From an uncultured bacterium (GTDB taxonomy: Bacteria; Actinomycetota; Coriobacteriia; Coriobacteriales; Coriobacteriaceae), in NCBI GenBank assembly GCA_905216075.1, contig CAJMSO010000073.1:1-8218 (forward strand): 8,218 bases of DNA. Reading direction: 5' to 3'. Positions 1 to 5,012 of this stretch are shown here, piece by piece; position 1 is the stretch's first letter; each line of letters starts with the position of its first letter. The position numbers were made by a program, and so were the translations under genes. Under the pieces are notes generated by a model. That model was not told the origin of the DNA. It was given only the letters and a program-made list of their open reading frames with translations, and did not search any database.

Positions 1-762
1 CGAAATCTCCTGAATCTTCTTAAGGGTACGGCGCAGCAGGCGCGAGACCTGCACCTGTGAGATGCCCAGCTTCTTGGCGATCTCGATCTGAGTCATGCCC
101 TTCACAAAGCGCAACTCAATAACCTCACGCTCGCGCGGCGAAAAATCGCGGATGGCTTCCTCGATAACCAGTCGGTCATCGGTAAAATCGAGCTCGTTAT
201 CGTCATCGGCATAGCGGTCAAGAATCGAGGGGGCATCATCGGAATCGGACGCCCCGGGAGCCTCGATGGGTACCGAGGTATAGGCCGAGGACGATTCCAT
301 GGCCTCCAGCACCTCGTCGACGGTCACGTCTAGGTACTCAGCGATTTCTTCGACCTTAGGCGAGCGCTGCAACTCGTTGGTAAGTTTGTCGGTAGCCTGG
401 TTAACCTTGGCAGAAAGCTCCTGCAGACGACGAGGCACGCGCACGCTCCAACCCTTGTCGCGGAAGTGACGCTTGATCTCGCCCAGGATGGTGGGCGTGG
501 CAAACGTGGTGAACTCGAGTCCGCGCTCGGGATCAAAGCGGTCGATTGCTTTGAGCAAACCCAGGTATCCGACCTGCATCAGGTCGTCGAGTGGCTCGCC
601 GCGGTTCTTAAATTTGTTGGCAAGAAACCTTACCAGGTTCATATGGGACATGACGAGCTGCTCACGTGCGTCCGGATCACCGGTCTCTTTGTAGCGACGA
701 AACAGCTCGCGGGTTTTCTCCTTGTCCCAAGCGGTCTTACCGCTCCGGGAACGTTCGGTCAT
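1..762 (-). CDS. SigB/SigF-type alternative RNA polymerase sigma factor (3' end cut by window edge)
   Basis: This is a group 3 sigma-70 family factor of the SigB/SigF/SigG (general stress or sporulation) type. It directs RNA polymerase to a dedicated promoter set. 254 residues are visible from the ATG at 762, and the frame is still open at base 1. Family members are about 250-265 aa, so only a few residues should be missing. Region 2 spans about residues 33-105, including the core-binding stretch DDLMQVGYLGLLKAIDRFD and the FTTFATPTILGEIKRHFRD segment typical of this subfamily. The segment WSVRVPRRLQEL then leads into region 3. An acidic linker (DSDD, ADDDNELD) precedes region 4, where SPREREVIELRF and the helix-turn-helix GMTQIEIAKKLGISQVQVSR are visible. 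The start lies 1 nt after the stop of the RsbW-like gene, with AAGGCGG about 9 nt upstream, so translation is probably coupled. The exact regulon (stress or otherwise) cannot be told from sequence. Confidence 0.93.
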   Translation of the reverse strand, partial: MTERSRSGKTAWDKEKTRELFRRYKETGDPDAREQLVMSHMNLVRFLANKFKNRGEPLDDLMQVGYLGLLKAIDRFDPERGLEFTTFATPTILGEIKRHFRDKGWSVRVPRRLQELSAKVNQATDKLTNELQRSPKVEEIAEYLDVTVDEVLEAMESSSAYTSVPIEAPGASDSDDAPSILDRYADDDNELDFTDDRLVIEEAIRDFSPREREVIELRFVKGMTQIEIAKKLGISQVQVSRLLRRTLKKIQEIS

Positions 763-763
763 A

Positions 764-1141
764 TTAGATATCCGCCTTGAGGTCGAGGGAAAGCGTCAGA
801 GGCGCCGCGGTCTTTTCGTAGGAATCGCACACGCTTGCCAGAATGAGCTCGGCATACACGGCAGCCTGATCATCCTCATCGACAGTCGCCTGGTCACCAA
901 AGGTAAAGGTCATGCCCACGTGCGATTCGTCGACGTCAAATTTGATCGAAATGTCATCGGAATCAACGGCCGTGCAGCCAAAGATGAAGGCCTCCTCGGC
1001 AGCCATACGGATGTCCTCGATGCGATCGACGGACATGGAGCACAGCGCACCAACATTGGCGGCCGTCATACGTACGAGACGTGCCAGACGTGGATCCCCG
1101 GCAACAGTCAGCGAGATGGGGCAAGTTGCTTCGCTACTCAT
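764..1141 (-). CDS. RsbW-like anti-sigma factor / degenerate HATPase-domain protein
   Basis: This 125-aa protein is probably the anti-sigma partner of the downstream SigB-type factor. RsbW/SpoIIAB proteins bind their sigma factor and, as GHKL-type kinases, phosphorylate an anti-anti-sigma protein. The size, the position directly before the sigma gene, and a segment EDIRMAAEEAFIFGC (about residues 42-56) that aligns by eye with the RsbW N-box region all support this. The match is not clean. The N-box Asn position holds Phe54, and I see no DxGxG-type G1 box; the matching region is instead acidic (GDQATVDEDDQ). It may therefore bind sigma without normal ATP binding or kinase activity, or be a diverged relative. 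The start at 1141 was chosen because GAGGAG lies 7 nt upstream and because it overlaps the stop of the upstream gene as ATGAGTAG. A longer in-frame extension to 1255 lies inside that upstream gene and is unlikely. Family assignment is an inference from context and a weak motif. Confidence 0.7.
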   Translation of the reverse strand: MSSEATCPISLTVAGDPRLARLVRMTAANVGALCSMSVDRIEDIRMAAEEAFIFGCTAVDSDDISIKFDVDESHVGMTFTFGDQATVDEDDQAAVYAELILASVCDSYEKTAAPLTLSLDLKADI

Positions 1142-1724
1142 CGCAGGACTCCTCGGAGGTCTCGGCGGGCGTATAGGTGTAATACTGGGCTGCTTTAGCA
1201 GCAGGCTTCTGCGCATCATCGTCACCAGCAGCGGCATCGTCCCCGGCTTCGCCAATCAGGACACGCTCGGTCGGCTGCTCGGCGTCGGCAGCAGCGGAAA
1301 GCTTGCGCTCGGCGTCAGCCGCGGGAGCCTTCACCTTATTGAAGAGCTTTTGCACGGCACCGGCTGCAGAGTCGGTCACGCTCGACACAGCATTGCTGGC
1401 CTCGGCCATGCTGCCCGTAACCTCGGAAATGTCGCGAACCACGGCTTCGACCTCTACGAGATTAGAAGTCAGGGCATCGACGGCGGTCTTGCTCGACTTG
1501 AGGAGTGGCTCAACCTGTGCCAACGCGGGGGTGAGCTCATCGACAGCGCCATCGAGCTTTGCCACCACGGGCTGAGCCTCGGCGATCGTGTTGTTAAGGT
1601 CGCTCACCGTCTTGTCGAGCGAATCAACGACGGTACGGGTCTTGCGCAGCGTGAGCGCGAGCTCGATAACAGCCCACACGCCGGCAACGGCGAGCAGCAG
1701 CAGGGCGATTTGAATGGGACTCAT
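1134..1724 (-). CDS. DUF948-like membrane-anchored coiled-coil protein
   Basis: This is a 196-aa protein of unknown function. Residues 4-22 form one hydrophobic N-terminal helix (IQIALLLLAVAGVWAVIEL), followed by a basic flank (RKTR) and a long Ala/Val/Asp/Leu-rich helical region to about residue 135. The heptad-like spacing there (VVDSLDKTVSDLNNTIAEA, then repeated DELTPALAQ-type units) resembles DUF948 proteins, which are often annotated as general-stress proteins in Gram-positive bacteria. The C-terminal third is low-complexity Ala/Asp/Glu, ending in a tyrosine patch (QYYTYTP) and an acidic tail. The ATG at 1724 has GGGAGG about 5 nt upstream. It is the first gene of the sigma unit and its last 8 nt overlap the RsbW-like gene. 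It could be a membrane partner of the regulatory module or simply a stress-regulon member; the sequence does not decide. The DUF948 assignment is from pattern, not a profile search. Confidence 0.8.
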   Translation of the reverse strand: MSPIQIALLLLAVAGVWAVIELALTLRKTRTVVDSLDKTVSDLNNTIAEAQPVVAKLDGAVDELTPALAQVEPLLKSSKTAVDALTSNLVEVEAVVRDISEVTGSMAEASNAVSSVTDSAAGAVQKLFNKVKAPAADAERKLSAAADAEQPTERVLIGEAGDDAAAGDDDAQKPAAKAAQYYTYTPAETSEESCDE

Positions 1725-1819
1725 ACAAGCCTCCCGAAGGAATCGAAATACAGACGCTTTTCATGGTACCCCAAAGAAGGGGAAAGATACCCAAAGGGAA
1801 TGTGCGAGGTCCCAAGGAC
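1725..1819 (-). promoter_or_regulatory. Leader of the sigma-factor operon with GGGTA-type -10 candidates
   Basis: This is the 95-nt gap between the rarA stop and the DUF948-like gene. Read on the minus strand it holds GGGTAT (1792-1787) and GGGTAC (1771-1766). GGGTAT is the -10 element of the B. subtilis SigB consensus (GTTT, 12-15 nt, GGGTAT), and autoregulation of sigB operons is well established. I do not find a convincing GTTT-type -35 at the right distance for either site, so this is only half a match. The same stretch contains three CCCAA(A)G repeats, described separately. No sigma-A-type promoter stands out. Confidence 0.35.
1770..1817. repeat. Three helically phased CCCAA(A)G direct repeats in the sigma-operon leader
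   Basis: Copies on the plus strand are CCCAAAG at 1770-1776, CCCAAAG at 1790-1796 and CCCAAGG at 1811-1817. Their starts are 20 and 21 bp apart, close to two helical turns, so all three face the same side of the DNA. The first two share a longer core (TACCCCAAAG and TACCCAAAG). Such an array could be an operator, or could reflect chance in a C/A-rich leader. Confidence 0.45.
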
Positions 1820-1821
1820 CT
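1807..1821 (-). other. Short inverted repeat at the rarA stop codon
   Basis: AGGTCC at 1807-1812 pairs with GGACCT at 1816-1821 across a 3-nt loop. It overlaps the rarA TAG stop (1822-1820). It lies where a terminator for rarA would sit, but no T-run follows on the minus strand, so termination here is doubtful and read-through into the sigma unit is possible. Confidence 0.3.
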
Positions 1822-3169
1822 ACTTGGGCGCATTTCCGCTACGGTCGCGTTCGCTTTGCTCTACGCGCCACTCTTCCCAGCCGCGGCCGGCAGGCTGCCA
1901 AAACGCACCGCGCTCCAGCCCCTCGGGCAAATAGCGCTGATCGACCCAGCCTTCGGGATAATCATGCGGATACTTATACACACCGTATTCGTCGCTACCC
2001 GGGCGATGACGATCGCGCAGATAACTCGGCACCTCGCGGAGCCCACTTGAATGAATATCGGCCAACGCCGCATCGATCGAAGCCTCGCACGCGTTGGATT
2101 TAGGCGCCAAGCACACATAGAGAGCAGCCTGAGCCAGATTAATACGGCACTCGGGATAGCCAATGACCTCGGCAGACTTAAACGCGGCATGTGCCACCAA
2201 AAGCGCCTGCGGGTCGGCGTTACCAACGTCCTCAGAAGCCTGAATCACAATACGACGAGCGATAAACTTTGGATCCTCCCCCGCATCGATCATACGCGCG
2301 AGCCAATAGATCGTGGCATCGGGGTCGCTGCCGCGCATGGACTTGATGAACGCACTGATGATGTCGTAGTGCATGTCACCGTTTTTGTCGTACGAAAAAC
2401 CACGGCGCGGGTTGGCAATCTTTACGTCATCCACGGTGATGGGATAGCGCTCCCCCGCTGCCGGCGCTGGCGTTCCCTCGGTATCGGGGCGCGTGACGGC
2501 AATCTCGCTCGCAAGCTCGAGCGTCGTGAGCGCCGAGCGAGCATCACCCGCTGCCAGCGTGCAGATGGTCTTAACCGTATCCTCATCGGCCGAGAACTTG
2601 CCGTTCAAACCCTGCGGCGCCTCGAGTGCACGCTCGATCAGCGTCGCGATATCCTCATCCTTGAGGTGCTCAAGCTCCACCACGCGACCGCGCGAGAGCA
2701 ACGCCGAGTTGACCTCGAAGTACGGATTCTCCGTCGTGGCGCCAATCATAATGACGGTACGGTTCTCAACTGCATGCAGCAGGGCATCCTGCTGCGACTT
2801 GGAAAAGCGATGAATCTCATCGATAAAAAGAATGGTGCGGCGGTCGTACGTATTCAGACGCGTCTTGGCCTCCTCAATCACACGACGAAGGTCCTTTACA
2901 GTGCCCGTCACGGCGCTGACCTCGACAAACTCGCTCTTGGTATGGTTGGCGATAATATGGGCCAGCGTCGTCTTGCCCGTACCGGCTGGCCCGTACAGAA
3001 TCACACTCGACAGCACGTCGTGCTCAATTGCGGCACGCAACCACGAGCCCTTACCGACGGCCTTTTGCTGGCCCACATACTCCTCGAGCGAATTGGGCCG
3101 CATGCGCACCGCAAGCGGCGCATTCTGAAAGGAACGCTCACGCGTCGAAGCAGAAAAAAGGTCGTCCAT
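1820..3169 (-). CDS. rarA: Replication-associated recombination protein A (RarA/MgsA), AAA+ ATPase
   Basis: RarA is a cytosolic AAA+ ATPase related to clamp loaders (bacterial relative of eukaryotic WRNIP1/Mgs1). It acts at stalled or damaged replication forks and on DNA ends. The predicted protein is 449 aa, the normal family length. Numbering from the 3169 start, Walker A GPAGTGKT is at 60-67, Walker B ILFIDE at 113-118 followed by the family-typical IHRFSKSQQDALLHAVE, and sensor 1 GATTENP at 143-149. The arginine-finger region LLSRGRV is at 157-163 and sensor-2 GDARSAL at 208-214. The C-terminal half contains the conserved ISAFIKSMRGSDPDA and EDVGNADPQAL blocks of the tetramerisation domain. 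In-frame starts exist at 3187 (TTG), 3184, 3175 and 3169. I chose 3169 because GGGA lies 5 nt before it and MDDLF resembles other RarA N-termini. It follows dgt by about 60 nt. Confidence 0.96.
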   Translation of the reverse strand: MDDLFSASTRERSFQNAPLAVRMRPNSLEEYVGQQKAVGKGSWLRAAIEHDVLSSVILYGPAGTGKTTLAHIIANHTKSEFVEVSAVTGTVKDLRRVIEEAKTRLNTYDRRTILFIDEIHRFSKSQQDALLHAVENRTVIMIGATTENPYFEVNSALLSRGRVVELEHLKDEDIATLIERALEAPQGLNGKFSADEDTVKTICTLAAGDARSALTTLELASEIAVTRPDTEGTPAPAAGERYPITVDDVKIANPRRGFSYDKNGDMHYDIISAFIKSMRGSDPDATIYWLARMIDAGEDPKFIARRIVIQASEDVGNADPQALLVAHAAFKSAEVIGYPECRINLAQAALYVCLAPKSNACEASIDAALADIHSSGLREVPSYLRDRHRPGSDEYGVYKYPHDYPEGWVDQRYLPEGLERGAFWQPAGRGWEEWRVEQSERDRSGNAPK

Positions 3170-3208
3170 AGCCATCCCGTGCATCAATCAAAAACGTTTT
3201 CCACCTAC

Positions 3209-3214
3209 AGTATA
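3209..3214 (-). promoter_or_regulatory. Possible -10 element before rarA (TATACT)
   Basis: Read on the minus strand, TATACT lies in the dgt-rarA gap and differs from the TATAAT consensus at one position. No acceptable -35 hexamer is seen 16-19 nt upstream, where the dgt stop region lies. AGGTGG follows at 3205-3200. This may be a weak independent promoter for rarA, or chance in an AT-rich gap. Confidence 0.3.
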
Positions 3215-3229
3215 CCGAATAAATACGAA

Positions 3230-4477
3230 CTACCGTTCGTTAATATAGGTACGGTGCGGAAACTTCAATCCCGGGAACAGCTTGCTCGTCAGCTCGCAGA
3301 AATAGCCGTCCGTCATGCTCGCAATGTAATCCACGACCGCCTGGTCCTTATCATCTTGCCAGGCATAGGCGCGATCGTAGTAGGAAAGCTGCTGCTCAAT
3401 GCGAGAAATATGGTGCTTAAAGATATACGAGGACTCGTCGCCTTCGTTAATATCCCGCAGGCAACGGTCGTAGAGCTTTTCGAAAGCCTCGCGCAACTCC
3501 GCTTCGGAGTCGCCTTCGATGCCGCCCTTGCTATAGATCTTCTCGTAGTTCTCGCGCTTAGCGCGGCGGATTTCCTCAAACAGTTCCTCGCTCATCTCGA
3601 TGCGCGGCTTGCCATAGCTGTGCTCGACGATATCGATGGAAGCATGCGTGAGAATCCAGCTGTTGTACGCTCCGCCCCGGCCGTCGTCAAAGGCGTCGGG
3701 TGACAGCAGGCCAGCCGCAATGGCGTCTTGGCGATCGCGCCCCACGTAGGCAAGGATATCCGAGATGCGAACCACGCAGCCCTCGAGCGTCATGGGGCGC
3801 AGGTGCTCAATTGCGCTGTAACCTGTGGCAATGCAATCCTCAACCGTCTGATCGAACTGGTCAAAGGAGCCCATGTCCGAAAGTTCAAACACACGTTGCT
3901 CGTACTCGCCGTTGTGGCACAGCACGCCGTCAAGCGTCTGGAGCGACACGTTGCGGCCGTACAGAGCGTCGAGCACGCGGACCGACTGTACGTTATGGAA
4001 AAAATAACGACCCGTGCGCTCATGGTAAATATCGTTGAGGAATCGCTCACCGGCATGGCCAAAGGGTGTGTGACCCAAGTCGTGGCCTAAGCCAATCGCC
4101 TCGATGAGATCGCAGTTGAGCCCCAGGGCGCGCCCGATATCGCGAGCGATGCGCGAGACAAGCTGCACATGCAGGCCGCGACGCGACAGGTCATCGTTGC
4201 TGCGAAAACTGAAGACCTGCGTTTTTCCTGCATAGCGGGTGTATGCGGGCAGATGCAGAATCTTTTCGGCATCGCGCATAAAGGCCGGACGCATGAGCGT
4301 GCCTTGGTCTGCGACTCGATCGACACGTCGGATGACCTGGTCGTCACCGCATCGATAGGGATTAACGACACCCGAGGCACGGTCGGCGGCGATACGCTCG
4401 ACCAACTCGGGCGACAACGCCGCGGGAATGCGATCCATACGCGCCTTGATGGCGGCTGTCTGTTGATTGGTTAACAT
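3230..4477 (-). CDS. dgt: HD-domain deoxyguanosinetriphosphate triphosphohydrolase (dGTPase) family protein
   Basis: The predicted enzyme hydrolyses dGTP, or other dNTPs in some family members, to the nucleoside and tripolyphosphate. This influences dNTP pools. It is 415 aa from the ATG at 4477, within the family range. The metal-binding HD site is clear: His103 in RRGLHVQLVSRIARDIG, His132-Asp133 in LGHDLGHTPFGHAGE (the family signature), and Asp240 in VVRISDILAYVGRDRQDAI. KTQVFSF (85-91) matches the segment before the first metal histidine. The start was chosen for AAGGAG 6 nt upstream (4489-4484); the in-frame extension to 4504 has no comparable site. The stop lies 31 nt after the prepilin peptidase gene on the coding side, and rarA follows. 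That places a dNTP-pool enzyme beside a fork-maintenance gene, but a functional link is only inferred. True substrate range cannot be read from sequence. Confidence 0.94.
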   Translation of the reverse strand: MLTNQQTAAIKARMDRIPAALSPELVERIAADRASGVVNPYRCGDDQVIRRVDRVADQGTLMRPAFMRDAEKILHLPAYTRYAGKTQVFSFRSNDDLSRRGLHVQLVSRIARDIGRALGLNCDLIEAIGLGHDLGHTPFGHAGERFLNDIYHERTGRYFFHNVQSVRVLDALYGRNVSLQTLDGVLCHNGEYEQRVFELSDMGSFDQFDQTVEDCIATGYSAIEHLRPMTLEGCVVRISDILAYVGRDRQDAIAAGLLSPDAFDDGRGGAYNSWILTHASIDIVEHSYGKPRIEMSEELFEEIRRAKRENYEKIYSKGGIEGDSEAELREAFEKLYDRCLRDINEGDESSYIFKHHISRIEQQLSYYDRAYAWQDDKDQAVVDYIASMTDGYFCELTSKLFPGLKFPHRTYINER

Positions 4478-4508
4478 GACATGCTCCTTAAAAAGGGCGC
4501 GCAAACGG

Positions 4509-4931
4509 TTACAGCGTACTACCCACGACCTCGATTATGGCAAATATCGGGACCAAAAACGGCAGCAAAGGCAGGGAGCGCGATTTTGCGATGAGACAGG
4601 CGGCGGCAAGGGTCAGGAGCGCAACGGCAAACGCGACGACACCACCCAGGGGATCGAAGGTACAAAGGGCAAAGAGCGCCTTGACATCCCCCATGCCAAT
4701 GCCGGGAGCGTGGCGAACACGACGCCAGAGCGACTCAGTGAGCACAAGGGCAAGGTAGACGATGACCGCAAGACCGGCGTGGTCAAGCGCCGTGTTAACG
4801 CCCTTGTCGAGCCAAACGCCCGCAAGCGCCGCCACGGCACACGCGCCGGCAAGCTCATTGGGAAAGCGTCGCTCACGGGCATCAATCGCCGCGCCGGCAA
4901 AGATGCAAATCCAAAACGGGATATAGACCAT
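4509..4931 (-). CDS. Type IV prepilin peptidase (A24 family), short form
   Basis: This is an integral-membrane aspartic protease of the prepilin peptidase family. It would cleave the short leader of type IV pilin-like or Com pseudopilin precursors at the cytoplasmic face. The 140-aa protein has both family aspartates: Asp17 in AAIDARERRFPNEL (D followed by a PN pair) and Asp82 in the GxGD motif GIGMGDVK (77-84). Hydrophobic segments fill most of the rest (about 4-16, 28-41, 48-65, 85-112, 117-138). It lacks the N-terminal cytosolic methyltransferase-type domain with Cys pairs of full-length PilD/ComC, so it resembles CpaA/TadV-like minimal enzymes. The ATG at 4931 was chosen because a strong AAGGAGG lies 6 nt upstream; the longer frame reaching 4976 starts in the intergenic repeat. 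No pilin, ATPase or secretin gene is in the window, so its substrates must lie elsewhere. Confidence 0.9.
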   Translation of the reverse strand: MVYIPFWICIFAGAAIDARERRFPNELAGACAVAALAGVWLDKGVNTALDHAGLAVIVYLALVLTESLWRRVRHAPGIGMGDVKALFALCTFDPLGGVVAFAVALLTLAAACLIAKSRSLPLLPFLVPIFAIIEVVGSTL

Positions 4932-4942
4932 CGAACACCTCC

Positions 4943-4958
4943 TTGGGCAGCAGCCCAA
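4943..4958 (-). promoter_or_regulatory. Hairpin abutting the ribosome binding site of the prepilin peptidase gene
   Basis: On the minus strand TTGGGC (4958-4953) pairs with GCCCAA (4948-4943) across a TGCT loop. The last two A of the stem are the first two bases of the AAGGAGG ribosome binding site (4944-4938). The 6-bp stem could modestly affect ribosome access, or the structure may be incidental. Confidence 0.4.
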
Positions 4959-4966
4959 ACGCAAAT

Positions 4967-5001
4967 ACCACCACAAAGGTGCCTGTCCCCTTTGTGGTGG
5001 T
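4967..5001. repeat. Perfect 13-bp inverted repeat, REP-like or terminator hairpin
   Basis: ACCACCACAAAGG at 4967-4979 is exactly complementary to CCTTTGTGGTGGT at 4989-5001, with a 9-nt loop TGCCTGTCC. After one mismatch, two or three further A/T positions can pair. It begins 11 nt after the glycosyltransferase stop (5015-5013). On the minus strand the stem is followed by ATTTGCG, a weak U-tract, so it may terminate or stabilise the glycosyltransferase transcript. On the plus strand it is followed by TTTT. From memory, the inner GGGGACAGGCACC core resembles hairpins dispersed in many bacterial genomes near REP-associated tyrosine transposases. No transposase is in this window, and I cannot verify copy number. 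Confidence 0.75.
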
Positions 5002-5012
5002 TTTGATGATGG

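Noticed and set aside
912..1934. 340-codon plus-strand open frame
   Set aside because: Antisense to the RsbW-like gene, the DUF948-like gene and the 3' end of rarA; low-complexity product with no recognisable domain.
3230..3244. ACGAAC-GGTA-GTTCGT inverted repeat at the dgt stop
   Set aside because: Only 6 bp, AT-flanked and without a T-run; too weak to call a terminator.
2051..3703. 550-codon open frame on the plus strand
   Set aside because: It lies antisense across rarA, the intergenic gap and dgt, both of which have clear catalytic motifs. The product shows no recognisable domain; it is a codon-bias shadow.
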